From an archaeon (GTDB taxonomy: Archaea; Nanobdellota; Nanobdellia; Woesearchaeales; GW2011-AR15), in contig JABHXU010000009.1 of NCBI GenBank assembly GCA_018657065.1, positions 17,939 to 81,938 of the forward strand: a stretch of DNA of 64,000 nt, given 5' to 3'. Below, in pieces: positions 25,827 through 34,970 of the stretch (its first letter is position 1; each line of letters starts with the position of its first letter). The position numbers were made by a program, and so were the translations under genes. Below the pieces are notes generated by a model that had not been told where the DNA came from, ran no database searches, and was given only the letters and a program-made list of their open reading frames with translations.

Positions 25827-26570
25827 ATGTATAAACTAGTTTTACTTCGGCATGGCCAATCAGTCTGGAATAAGTCAAATAAATTTACAGGATGGACTGA
25901 TGTAGGGTTATCTAAACAAGGAATAAATGAAGCAAAGGAAGCGGGAAAAATATTGAAAAAACAAGGCTTTGTATTTGACTTGGCTTATACTTCAGTTCTA
26001 AAGAGAGCCACTAAAACACTCGATTATGCTCTTAAGGAAATGAATTTGAAAATTTCTGTAATTTATTCTTGGAAACTAAATGAAAGACATTATGGAGCAT
26101 TACAAGGCCTAAATAAAACAGAAACATGTAAAAAAGAGGGTGAAAAACAAGTTCATATTTGGAGAAGAAGTTATAATGTGAGACCTCCATTATTAACAAA
26201 AAAAGATATACGGTGGCCAGGCCATGATCCTTTATATAAAAATATACTTAGAAAAGATTTACCTTATGGAGAATGTTTAAAAGATACAATAAATAGAGTT
26301 TTGCCTTATTATAAAGAAGAAATATTAAAGAATATAAAAAAAGGAAGAAAAATAATTATTAGTGCTCATGGTAATAGTCTTAGAGCATTAGTTAAATATT
26401 TGGATAAAATTTCAAATAAAGAAATTCCTAATTTAAATATCCCAACAGGAATTCCTTTAGTTTATGAGTTAAATTCTAAATTTAAGCCTATAAAACATTA
26501 TTATTTAGGCGATAAAGAAAAAATTAGTCAAGCAATTAACAAAGTTAAAAATCAGGCTAAAAGCTCTTGA
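25827..26570 (+). CDS. gpmA: 2,3-bisphosphoglycerate-dependent phosphoglycerate mutase
   Basis: Interconverts 3- and 2-phosphoglycerate in glycolysis. The phospho-histidine motif is [10 protein letters not shown], followed by [13 protein letters not shown]. The substrate loop [11 protein letters not shown] and a second His in [11 protein letters not shown] complete the active site. This is the cofactor-dependent (dPGM) form; many archaea use the unrelated ApgM instead, so it may be a bacterial acquisition. The length (247 aa) is normal. Confidence 0.94.
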   Translation: MYKLVLLRHGQSVWNKSNKFTGWTDVGLSKQGINEAKEAGKILKKQGFVFDLAYTSVLKRATKTLDYALKEMNLKISVIYSWKLNERHYGALQGLNKTETCKKEGEKQVHIWRRSYNVRPPLLTKKDIRWPGHDPLYKNILRKDLPYGECLKDTINRVLPYYKEEILKNIKKGRKIIISAHGNSLRALVKYLDKISNKEIPNLNIPTGIPLVYELNSKFKPIKHYYLGDKEKISQAINKVKNQAKSS

Positions 26571-26696
26571 TTTCACTTATTTTCTTAAAATCAATATTTT
26601 TTTAAAGTGAAAATAAAACGAAAAGTATTTAAAATAAGGTCTACACACCAAAAAAAAGATATAACTGCAATTAAGTGGTTATGAGGAGGGCTCAAA

Positions 26697-26867
26697 ATGG
26701 CAAATGATTTTGAGGATGAAGTTTATGATGATTCAATTAATGAGTCACCAAAAGACCAATTAGATGACGATGAAATTACTCCTGAAGAAGAAGGTTTTAT
26801 GAAAGGATATGATTCAGCATATGATGAAACTGTCGATGAAGACGATTTAGATAAAGAATTTGAATAA
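26697..26867 (+). CDS. Small acidic protein with an EEGFMKGY motif
   Basis: A 56-aa ORF too short for most callers but preceded by a strong SD (GAGGAGGG, seven to eight bases before the ATG). Asp and Glu make up well over a third of the residues. The only distinctive segment is ITPEEEGFMKGYDSAY in the centre. I recall that an EEGF-x-x-GY pattern recurs in short acidic DPANN proteins, a recollection not checked. Upstream sequence to the phosphoglycerate mutase stop includes a TATA-like ATTTAAAATA. The stop lies immediately before the convergent coiled-coil gene. Function unknown. Confidence 0.75.
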   Translation: MANDFEDEVYDDSINESPKDQLDDDEITPEEEGFMKGYDSAYDETVDEDDLDKEFE

Positions 26868-26868
26868 G

Positions 26869-28860
26869 TTACATAAATTCCTTAATTTTTTTAACAGTAT
26901 TTTTGTATTTTATTAACTCATCTTGGCTTTGTTTCAATTTATTTAATTCACTAATGTAGTGTGTTCTTAATTTATCAAGATGATCTTTACCTTCTTTTAT
27001 TTCTTGTTCAGCTTCTTTGAGGTTTTCTTCTCTTTGTAAAATTTTACTATATTTTTTATCAATTTTATGGTTATGTTTCTCAGATTTAATTTCAAGTTCT
27101 TTGATTTTTTGTCTTAATTCATATATTTTTTCTTCTTCACTTTTTCTAAGATCCATTAAATTTTCAACATCATACTTTAATTTATCTTTATTATTAAAAA
27201 ATTGATTTTTTTCTTCTTCTAATTCAATTTCTTTTTTATTAATAGATTCAATTTTTTTAAGCAAACCTCTTTTTAATGAATGAAGTTTTTTAATCTCAAG
27301 TTCTACTTTACTTTTTTTTAACTGTAACTTATTAAAAGAAATATTGATATTTTTTTCCTTATTTTCAAGCTCTTTTTCTAAATTTTTCAAAGAGTTTTTT
27401 TCATTTTTGTATGTTTGTTCAAGTTTATTAAATTCAATAATTTTTTCTTCAAATAATTTTTTTTTGCTTTCAAATTTATCTTCCCATTTTTGTAATCTAC
27501 TTTCTTTTTTATTTAAATGAAGTTCAAAAGAATCAAGTTCTTTAGATTTTGAAGCAATTGAAGTTTCGTTAATTTCTAAATTCTCAATTTGTAGAATTAA
27601 ATTTTTTTCAGTTTCATTAAGAGATTTTTCTAGAGTGTCTAATCTTTTTTCTCTATCAATTAAAAATTTCTCTTTTTGATTAAGATTTGAATTTTTTTCT
27701 TTAATTTTTACATTCTTTTTATTTAATTCCTTATCAAGTTCTATTAAATGTCGTTCTTTTTCAAATAATAAATCTGATTTTAGGTCAAGTTCACGTTTTT
27801 TTGATGTGTATTCAGAATGTTTTAAATCAACTAATTTAATTTGTGAAATTAAATGTTCTTTATTTTTTTTAGTTAAATGATCTTTTTCTAATAATTTATT
27901 TTGAGCAATTGAAAGTTCATCAGTTTTTTTATTTATATTTTTTTCACGTTCTTTAATATTTACTTCTTTTTCATTAATATTTTTTTGAAGTTTTTTTAAA
28001 GAGCGTTCTTTATTATTTAAGGAGATTTCATACATTTTTAATTTATTTCTTTCAGCATCCAATTTTTTCATAGTTAAATTTAGAAGTTTAGTTCTATGAT
28101 GTATTTCTGATAAATTTGATTTATGTTCTATTTCAAAAGCATTTAATTTTTTAAATCTAGAATTTAGTTTATGTGAATATTTTTCTAATTCATTTGATGT
28201 AATATCTAATTCTTTATGTTTTTTATCCAATAAATTTTCTAACTTTTCTAAATCCTTTTTTTTAGAATCTAATATTTCTTTATTATGGTTAAAATGTTCT
28301 TCTAATTTTCTTTTTTTGTCATTATATCTATTGTCAATATTTTTCTCTTTGTTTAATTTTTCTTTAACAATCTTACCTAATTTTGATCTAATGCTAGCTT
28401 CTTTAAGATTCATGGCTTTTAATTTGAAATCAAAGTTATCACTTAATTCTTTTATTCTCTTTGATTTTTGTTCAATTTCAATTGTTTTAACTCGATTTGT
28501 ATTTTCAAGATTTGAAATTTCATTAAGTTTATTTTTTATATAAAATTCAGATTGAGAATTTTTTTTAGATTTAATTTCATTTAATTTCATTGAATCTAGT
28601 ATTTTTTGTTCTTTTGTTGAAATTTTCTTTAAATTTTCTTTAATTTCAATATTTTTTTTAGAAATAATACTTTTATTTTTTGAAATTTTACTTAATTTTT
28701 CATTTATATTTTTAGATTTTTTTTCTAATATTTTTTGTTTTTTTTCAAAATTTATTAATTGTTTTTTTAGCTCTAATTCTTTTAATTTAACACTATCTTC
28801 ACGATCTTGTAATTTCGCTTTCAAATCTTTTTCAATCTCTTTAATAATAAGATCTTTCAT
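26869..28860 (-). CDS. Giant coiled-coil protein 2 (663 aa)
   Basis: Almost the whole protein is one continuous amphipathic helix: Lys, Glu, Leu, Ile and Asn dominate, prolines are absent or nearly so and aromatics are scarce. Heptad-like blocks such as KELNKKNVKIKEKNSNL repeat throughout. There is no ATPase domain, hinge or signal peptide, so it is not an SMC or Rad50 protein. A parallel coiled coil of this length would be about 100 nm. It begins seven bases after the stop of coiled-coil protein 1, so the two are surely co-expressed. Role unknown; a cytoskeletal or scaffold rod is an inference. Confidence 0.7.
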   Translation of the reverse strand: MKDLIIKEIEKDLKAKLQDREDSVKLKELELKKQLINFEKKQKILEKKSKNINEKLSKISKNKSIISKKNIEIKENLKKISTKEQKILDSMKLNEIKSKKNSQSEFYIKNKLNEISNLENTNRVKTIEIEQKSKRIKELSDNFDFKLKAMNLKEASIRSKLGKIVKEKLNKEKNIDNRYNDKKRKLEEHFNHNKEILDSKKKDLEKLENLLDKKHKELDITSNELEKYSHKLNSRFKKLNAFEIEHKSNLSEIHHRTKLLNLTMKKLDAERNKLKMYEISLNNKERSLKKLQKNINEKEVNIKEREKNINKKTDELSIAQNKLLEKDHLTKKNKEHLISQIKLVDLKHSEYTSKKRELDLKSDLLFEKERHLIELDKELNKKNVKIKEKNSNLNQKEKFLIDREKRLDTLEKSLNETEKNLILQIENLEINETSIASKSKELDSFELHLNKKESRLQKWEDKFESKKKLFEEKIIEFNKLEQTYKNEKNSLKNLEKELENKEKNINISFNKLQLKKSKVELEIKKLHSLKRGLLKKIESINKKEIELEEEKNQFFNNKDKLKYDVENLMDLRKSEEEKIYELRQKIKELEIKSEKHNHKIDKKYSKILQREENLKEAEQEIKEGKDHLDKLRTHYISELNKLKQSQDELIKYKNTVKKIKEFM

Positions 28861-28867
28861 AAATTTT

Positions 28868-31432
28868 TCACTTCTTTTTTGCTAATTTAATTTGTTCTTT
28901 TTTTAATATGATTTGTTCTTTTACAACTTCTTTTTTTTGGTCACTTAATTTTTTTTCTAATGTATTTAGTTCTTTACTTTTTTTAATTAAAATTTGTTTA
29001 AGAGATTCAATTTCTTTTTTTTCCTTTAAAATTTTATCTGCGTGCTTTTCTTTACTTTTTAATTCATTTTTTTCACTAATTAATTGCTTATTTACTTTTT
29101 TTGATTTATTGTATAATGATTTAATTCTTTGTTTTTCTTTATCTAATATTGCTTTGTCTTTGAATAAAGCTTTAGCTTTTTTTGAAAGCATTTCATTAAC
29201 AGAATTAAGTTCTCTTTCTTTTTCAATAAGATCTTTTTCTTTCTTATTTAAAAATTCAATTAATGCTTGATTTTCATCAAGTTCATTTGAAAGTGAATTA
29301 ATTCTTTTTTCTAATTCAACCCTTGATTCTTCAATTTCTTTTTCTTTTTTAGTTAGATTCTTTTCTTTACTATTTAGATCTTTTCTAATTGAATCATGAA
29401 GTATTTCCTTATCTAGAGTTTGTTTTGATTTATTATCAATTAATGCTTGATTTTTATTTAATTCAATTGCTAATTCATTTAATACTTGTTTTTTTGTTTT
29501 CAGTTTATTTTCTTGTGTATTAATAATATTAATTTTTTTCTCTAATTTAATTGATTTTTGTAAAAATTCCTTTTGTTTTTTATCAAACATTGCTTGTTTT
29601 TTTTCAAAATTTAATTTTTTCTTTTTAAATTCAGATACTTCAATGTTAAATTCAGAGATTTTTTTGCTTAAATTAAGCTTAAGTTTCTCAATTCTATTTA
29701 TTTTGGAACTTTGTAGAACTGTTGTTTTATCAATAGAGTTTTGTTTACGAATCAACGCTTTTTTTGATAATTCTAAATTCTTTTTAGATTTTTTTAATTC
29801 TAAATTCTTTTTAGTATAGTATTCTTTTTCATTAAGAATAGTTGCTATATGTTTGTTTAATTCTGTTTTATCATTTTTTAAAGATGACTCCAAATTGTTT
29901 AATTCTTTTTCTTTTTTTTCAAGATCAATATATTTTTGGTTTAAATGAAGTTTGTTTTTAGAAGAAAGCATAAATCTTTTTTTCATTAGTGCTTTTTGAG
30001 ATTTTAATTGTTTTAATTCATTTACTAAAATTAATTTTTGTTTTTGAAAATCCAGGTCTTGTTTTTCAAATTCTTCAATTTTTGACATTAAATTTAATTT
30101 TTTATTTTTAATATGTTCATTTTTTTCTTTGATTTTTTGAATTAAATTTTTCAAATTTTCCTTTCTTTGATTTAAATTATCTTCTTTAAGAACATATTTA
30201 GTTTCTAATAATTGAAGTTCTTTTATTTTTCTTCTAGCAGTCTCTGCTTTAATTTCTGATTCAGAAATCAAATTTGAAACTTCCATTTGTTTCTTATTAA
30301 GATTTTTTTCTTTTATTGATAGTTTTTTCTTAAGATTATCTAATTGTGTTTGTTTTTCTAATATTGGTTTTTCATGTGTTCTAACAAACACTTCTTTTTT
30401 ATGTAATTCAATTTTGCTTTTGGTAATTTCTTTACCTAAATGTTTTAATTTAGACTCTGCGTCATTTAAATCATGATTTCTTGTTTTGAATGTTTCTTGT
30501 TGCTGTTTAACAATATTTTTTAGACGAATAATTTCTTGATTTAATGAGTTTATTAGTTTTTCATTATGTTTATCTTTTTTATTATGTAAAAAAGTTAGTT
30601 TATATTTGGTTTTTTCTTTATTTTCTAATTTTGATATTTTGGTAGAAAGTTCAAGATTTTTTTTTTGTAAATGATCATAATCTTTTAATTTTTTTAAAAG
30701 TTCTAATTTTTTTGATTCAATTTCCTGTTGTTGTTCTTTCAAGGTTTTTTCTTTAATATGAAGTAATTCTTCTTTGCTAAAAAGAGTTTTTTGCGTTTTT
30801 TCAACTATTGTTTTTTCACTTGATAATGATTTTGATTTATTTTTTAATTCACTAATTTTTTCTTTATTTGATATAATATCTTGTTTTAATGATTCAATTA
30901 AATGATTTAGACTAATAATATGTGAATCTCTTCTAATAAGTTGTTTTTGAAGAGAAGAAACAGCATGAATATTATTATCAACATTATTCTTAAGAGTCGA
31001 TATTGATGATTTTTCAGATTTGATTTTATTCTTTGCTTGTTCTAATTTTTGTTTTAAATTATTTTCATTTCTATTTTGAAATTTTATTTTTTCAGCATCT
31101 AAGTAATATTTCAATTCAAATTTGTTATAAAATCCAATAGAACTTAAGGTATTAAGGAAATTAAGCCAATCATCATTTGTATAATTTCCTTTAGTTTTTT
31201 TAATAAATGATCTACATAAGTTAATTAATTTAGATTTTGATACTATTTTTAGACCTTGTTTTTTAGCTAAAAAAACATTTTTTTCAGTCTCTAAAAATTC
31301 ACCAAGATCATTTTCATTTATATTTATGCCACTTTTATTAACATTTTCAACTAGATCAAGCCAATCTTCATGATTCCAAATAGCGTTTTTACCTTCTATA
31401 AACTCATCTACTATATGCACTAGTTTATTCAT
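28868..31432 (-). CDS. Giant coiled-coil protein 1 with duplicated N-terminal domain (854 aa)
   Basis: The first 115 residues form a globular region built from two related units: WNHEDWLDLVENVNKSGI and YTNDDWLNFLNTLSSIGF, each followed after a short gap by a DLGEFLETEK or ELKYYLDAEK segment. The remaining roughly 740 residues are an uninterrupted Lys/Glu/Leu coiled coil, with no Walker motifs. It has no signal peptide or membrane helix, so it is cytoplasmic. It lies between the membrane OB-fold gene and coiled-coil protein 2 on the same strand. Structural role inferred only. Confidence 0.7.
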   Translation of the reverse strand: MNKLVHIVDEFIEGKNAIWNHEDWLDLVENVNKSGININENDLGEFLETEKNVFLAKKQGLKIVSKSKLINLCRSFIKKTKGNYTNDDWLNFLNTLSSIGFYNKFELKYYLDAEKIKFQNRNENNLKQKLEQAKNKIKSEKSSISTLKNNVDNNIHAVSSLQKQLIRRDSHIISLNHLIESLKQDIISNKEKISELKNKSKSLSSEKTIVEKTQKTLFSKEELLHIKEKTLKEQQQEIESKKLELLKKLKDYDHLQKKNLELSTKISKLENKEKTKYKLTFLHNKKDKHNEKLINSLNQEIIRLKNIVKQQQETFKTRNHDLNDAESKLKHLGKEITKSKIELHKKEVFVRTHEKPILEKQTQLDNLKKKLSIKEKNLNKKQMEVSNLISESEIKAETARRKIKELQLLETKYVLKEDNLNQRKENLKNLIQKIKEKNEHIKNKKLNLMSKIEEFEKQDLDFQKQKLILVNELKQLKSQKALMKKRFMLSSKNKLHLNQKYIDLEKKEKELNNLESSLKNDKTELNKHIATILNEKEYYTKKNLELKKSKKNLELSKKALIRKQNSIDKTTVLQSSKINRIEKLKLNLSKKISEFNIEVSEFKKKKLNFEKKQAMFDKKQKEFLQKSIKLEKKINIINTQENKLKTKKQVLNELAIELNKNQALIDNKSKQTLDKEILHDSIRKDLNSKEKNLTKKEKEIEESRVELEKRINSLSNELDENQALIEFLNKKEKDLIEKERELNSVNEMLSKKAKALFKDKAILDKEKQRIKSLYNKSKKVNKQLISEKNELKSKEKHADKILKEKKEIESLKQILIKKSKELNTLEKKLSDQKKEVVKEQIILKKEQIKLAKKK

Positions 31433-31481
31433 TTACCCCACAATAAAGAGATTAACAGATATGGTTTATATATATTTCGAT

Positions 31482-31808
31482 TTAAATGAGAGTTAATTCG
31501 TCTATAATTAAAAGATGGTTTTCATACTTTCCGATGATTTTAACATTATCTCCTTTTGAAATATTAATATAAGAATAAGCTACAGCATCAATTTCATTTT
31601 CATTAAATATTGTTAATTTAGTGAATTTATTGGAAGATTGTACTTCTTTTACTACTCCACCAACAATGATACTACCTTTAATTTCTTCATTATTTATTTT
31701 TTGAATTGTGGTGTCATTAATTTGAATATTTTTTGCAATAATAAATAAAGAAATTATTCCTAGAACAGAAACAATTAAAACTATCCTTAAAAAATGTTTT
31801 TCATTCAT
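31482..31808 (-). CDS. Membrane-anchored OB-fold-like protein
   Basis: A 108-aa protein with one hydrophobic N-terminal helix (residues 8-28, a signal anchor). The remaining roughly 80 residues form beta strands in an OB-fold pattern: GSIIVGGVVKEVQSSNKFTK, KLTIFNENEIDAVAYS, NISKGDNVKIIGKYE. This GxVxxV...v.G.y arrangement is that of the small tRNA_anti/OB proteins. The start overlaps the lonB stop as ATGA, indicating translational coupling with LonB. The domain presumably faces outward. Function unknown. Confidence 0.65.
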   Translation of the reverse strand: MNEKHFLRIVLIVSVLGIISLFIIAKNIQINDTTIQKINNEEIKGSIIVGGVVKEVQSSNKFTKLTIFNENEIDAVAYSYINISKGDNVKIIGKYENHLLIIDELTLI

Positions 31809-33688
31809 TTCGCGGCTTTAATTTCTTTTAAAATTTTTTCATTCCCTTTCCAATCAAGTGCATGTTCTAAGACTTCTTTGATTGTTGTTACTGGAATTAC
31901 TTTAATTCTTTTTAATTTAACATTGTTAATAATTATGTCTTTTAAATTAGATTTAGGTACAATAACAGCATTTAATCCAGCTTCAATTGCAGCTTCAACT
32001 TTGCTTGTTACTCCGCCAATTGGTAAAACTTCACCTCTAACTGAAAGACTTCCTGTCATTGCAATGTCTTGTCTGATAGGAATTTTTTTAAGAGCTGAGA
32101 TTATTGTAGTAGCTACAGCAATACTTGCTGAATCTCCTTCAACCCCTTCATGTGTTTGAAGAAATTGGACATAGATATCATATTTTTCTTTAATGTCTTC
32201 TCCAAAGAATTTTTTGACTATAGCAGTGACATTTATTATGGCTTCCTTAGCAATTTCACCTAATTTACCTGTAGCTATTACTTGAGTTTCTTTCCCACCC
32301 ATTGTTACTTCAGATTCAATTGGTAAAATTATACCTGAAAATGCAGCTCCTCCACCAATTACTGCTAATCCATTAACTCTTCCAATTTGTTTCCCTTTTG
32401 TCTTAATTACTTCATATTCCTTTTTTCTCTCAATATATTTATCAGCAATTTGTTGTTCTAGTGTTCTTGCTACTTGTTTTGCTTTTTCAATATGTTTAGG
32501 TTCAACTAACTTAGCTTTTTCTTCTTTAGCAATATCTCCTGCAGCTCTAATCAAACCACCTAAATCTCTAAGTCTTAATGTTAAATGATTCTTTCTGTTA
32601 GCCCTTTTTTGAGCTTCATGTATAATTGATTCAACAGCAGTTTTTGAAAAATGAGGAATTTTTTGATCTTTTTTAACTTCTTGAGCCACAAAAACTGCAA
32701 TTTTTTCTCTATTTTCTTTTGTGTCTGGAATAGTTTCATCCATAAATACTTCATATCCATATCCTCTAATTCTTGAACGTAAAGCAGGATGCATATGTTT
32801 AAGTGTTTCCATATTTCCTGCGGCAATCATAATAAAATTACATGGGACTGGTTCAGTTCTAACCATAGCTCCAGCACTTCTTTCAGATTGACCTGTAATT
32901 GAATATTTTCCTTCTTGAAGAGCAGATAACAATTCCTGCTGTGTTTGAGGTTGTAATGTTGCTATTTCATCAACAAATAATACTCCCATATTACCTTTAT
33001 GAATCATACCGGCAATTACCCTTTCATGGCTAGGTGTTCCTAGACCACCAGATTGAAATGGATCATGTAAAACGTCTCCTAATAAAGCTCCAGCGTGAGC
33101 TCCTGTAGCGTCAAAAAAAGGTGCCTGTTTTTTCCCAAAATTATCAACTATAACTTTAGGTGATAAAACTTTCTTATCCATTTTTTTATTAAAATTCATC
33201 ATAAAAACAATTCCAAAAACAAATACCATTCCTGTAACCATAGATGCTGAATAAATAATTGCATTTGCAGTAGGATTATCAGGTACAAAAAAATTATTTT
33301 TCCAAAGATAATATGGCAAAAAAGTTGAAACTAAAATTAAAATTATCATTAAAATATTTACATTTTTTAAATTTGAATCAGATTGTACTTTTGCTTTTGC
33401 AACAAATTCTCTTCCTTTTCCTCCCGGCATTGTTCTAATAAGAGGTTGATTTTCATCATTTGGATTAGGAAAAGACAAAATATCTACTAATTTTTCTTTA
33501 GGTAAAAGTTCAGCTAGTGCAAGACCAAGCATAGATTTTCCTGTACCTGGTTCACCTATAAGTAAAACATGTCTTCTTTGTTCTGCAGCTTTTCTAACTA
33601 TTTTAACCGCATGCTTTTGACCAATAACTTGATCAATGATTTTTTTTGAAACGGGAATATCTTTAGTTGTTTTATACTTTAATGCCAT
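31805..33688 (-). CDS. lonB: Archaeal membrane Lon protease LonB
   Basis: Membrane-bound ATP-dependent protease for damaged and regulatory proteins. Walker A is GEPGTGKS at residues 45-52. Two hydrophobic helices (about 112-165) inserted between Walker A and B give the LonB-specific membrane anchor. Walker B is VLFVDEIATL, and the arginine-rich sensor region LRSRIRGYGYE follows. The C-terminal protease domain carries the Ser-Lys dyad: Ser520 in EGDSAS and Lys563 in TSKVEAA. The length (627 aa) is standard. It heads a minus-strand array with the OB-fold and coiled-coil genes. Confidence 0.95.
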   Translation of the reverse strand: MALKYKTTKDIPVSKKIIDQVIGQKHAVKIVRKAAEQRRHVLLIGEPGTGKSMLGLALAELLPKEKLVDILSFPNPNDENQPLIRTMPGGKGREFVAKAKVQSDSNLKNVNILMIILILVSTFLPYYLWKNNFFVPDNPTANAIIYSASMVTGMVFVFGIVFMMNFNKKMDKKVLSPKVIVDNFGKKQAPFFDATGAHAGALLGDVLHDPFQSGGLGTPSHERVIAGMIHKGNMGVLFVDEIATLQPQTQQELLSALQEGKYSITGQSERSAGAMVRTEPVPCNFIMIAAGNMETLKHMHPALRSRIRGYGYEVFMDETIPDTKENREKIAVFVAQEVKKDQKIPHFSKTAVESIIHEAQKRANRKNHLTLRLRDLGGLIRAAGDIAKEEKAKLVEPKHIEKAKQVARTLEQQIADKYIERKKEYEVIKTKGKQIGRVNGLAVIGGGAAFSGIILPIESEVTMGGKETQVIATGKLGEIAKEAIINVTAIVKKFFGEDIKEKYDIYVQFLQTHEGVEGDSASIAVATTIISALKKIPIRQDIAMTGSLSVRGEVLPIGGVTSKVEAAIEAGLNAVIVPKSNLKDIIINNVKLKRIKVIPVTTIKEVLEHALDWKGNEKILKEIKAAK

Positions 33689-33763
33689 GTCAATTGAAAA
33701 AAGACAAATGCTATTTAAATCTAGTGCTTAGAAATACCAAATAGAATCAAAATTAAAAATATA

Positions 33764-34507
33764 TTAAAGTTTCTTTTCAATATCTTGGATACTAATATCA
33801 CTTAAAGGTTTATTTAAATTAATTATTTTACTTCCCTTAGAGTCCCATAAAAATGTTCCTGAAAATTCTAAACTTGGTTCAATTACAATTTCAGGAGGTA
33901 TCAAGAATGAACTATATATGTTTTCTTTAATTAATTCAGGAGAAATTGAATCAATATCAGACTTATCTTGAATTATTTTTCGTATAATTACTCTACAAGC
34001 ATCAGCAATTTCTTGTTTAGGATTATAATTAATACATAAATTCAAGAAAAAATGATCAAATTCAGAACTTTGAGTATTTAATTTTTTTAATTCTTCAACT
34101 AATCGTCCTTCTAATTCATACCATTTACCTATAACAGTAAACTTAATTTTCTTTTCATTAATCCAATTTGATAATTTTTCTATATAATTAAATAAGATTT
34201 TTTGATCAATATTTTCTTCATTGCCTAGAGAGAGAGTTAATATTGGAATATTTTTATTAATTTGCAATTGCATTAAATCATCTGCAAGAGATATAACTTT
34301 TTTAAACTCTTCACAAGGATATAGATTAACAATAACATGTTTAGGTACATCTTTTTGATCTGTAGTTCTTTGAGTAATAATTTTTTTGATATCAAGTAAT
34401 CCTGCCATATCATATTGAATGTTATATTTATTTTTATACTTAATGAAATCTAATATTAGTAAAATGTTTTTAAAAAAGAATTTTAATTCTAAAAAAATTC
34501 GTAACAT
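33764..34507 (-). CDS. Cis-prenyltransferase (UppS-fold) homologue lacking catalytic motifs
   Basis: The sequence follows undecaprenyl-diphosphate synthase segment by segment: PKHVIVNLYP aligns with PKHVAIIMDGN, IPILTLSLGNEEN with the LTLYAFSSEN strand, FTVIGKWYEL with the IIGD strand, and LNLCINYNPKQEIADACR with LNIAANYGGRxDIV. FLWDSKGSKI aligns with FLLWQIAYAE. The catalytic Asp-Gly-Asn-Arg is replaced and the RTxGExR pyrophosphate motif reads EPSLEFSG, so it should be inactive alone. Such dead subunits exist as partners of active synthases in eukaryotes (Nus1/NgBR). A hydrophobic N-terminus (1-22) may bind membrane; an ATG at 34408 is an alternative start. Confidence 0.65.
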   Translation of the reverse strand: MLRIFLELKFFFKNILLILDFIKYKNKYNIQYDMAGLLDIKKIITQRTTDQKDVPKHVIVNLYPCEEFKKVISLADDLMQLQINKNIPILTLSLGNEENIDQKILFNYIEKLSNWINEKKIKFTVIGKWYELEGRLVEELKKLNTQSSEFDHFFLNLCINYNPKQEIADACRVIIRKIIQDKSDIDSISPELIKENIYSSFLIPPEIVIEPSLEFSGTFLWDSKGSKIINLNKPLSDISIQDIEKKL

Positions 34508-34540
34508 TTTTAAAGAGTTTATTATAAGTAGATAATTAAT

Positions 34541-34918
34541 ATGAAATCAAAAAAAAAAGTTCTTGTGGTTGATGATGAACCTCATATGGTAAAGCTAATA
34601 GAAGCAATTTTTGATGCAGAGGGAATTGAAGTAATATGTTCTTATAATGGTGAAGATGCTTTAAATATAATTAACAAAAAAAAACCAGATTTAATACTTT
34701 TAGATATTATGATGCCAATTATGTCAGGATTTGATGTTTGTGAAGAACTGAGATCTAATCCAAAAACAAAAGATCTAAAAATTATTTTTTTAACAGCTTT
34801 AAAGTTATCAGCAATTGATAAAAGTTACCTTAGAAAACTAAAATCTTTAGCTTATATTACAAAACCATTTGAAAATGATGAGTTAGTAGTAAAAGTTAAA
34901 AAATATTTAGAAATCTAA
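34541..34918 (+). CDS. Stand-alone CheY-like response regulator receiver
   Basis: A single receiver domain of 125 aa with no output domain. The acidic pair D11-D12 is in VVDDEP, the phospho-acceptor is D55 in LILLDIMMP, and a Thr in FLTA and Lys in ITKPFE complete the site. Hence it is probably phosphorylatable. No sensor kinase or chemotaxis gene is in the window, so its partner must lie elsewhere. It is divergent from the cis-prenyltransferase homologue and upstream of elp3. Confidence 0.88.
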   Translation: MKSKKKVLVVDDEPHMVKLIEAIFDAEGIEVICSYNGEDALNIINKKKPDLILLDIMMPIMSGFDVCEELRSNPKTKDLKIIFLTALKLSAIDKSYLRKLKSLAYITKPFENDELVVKVKKYLEI

Positions 34919-34970
34919 GAATCTAATTTAGTATACTTTTTTAAAACAAATATTCTTTCCTCATTTTATC

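Noticed and set aside
26869..31432. Open frames on the plus strand across the coiled-coil genes
   Set aside because: They are Ser/Phe/Leu-rich antisense readings of Lys/Glu/Leu codons and lack SD motifs or recognisable domains.
26869..31432. SMC/Rad50 family assignment for the coiled coils
   Set aside because: No Walker A, signature or hinge sequence in either protein.
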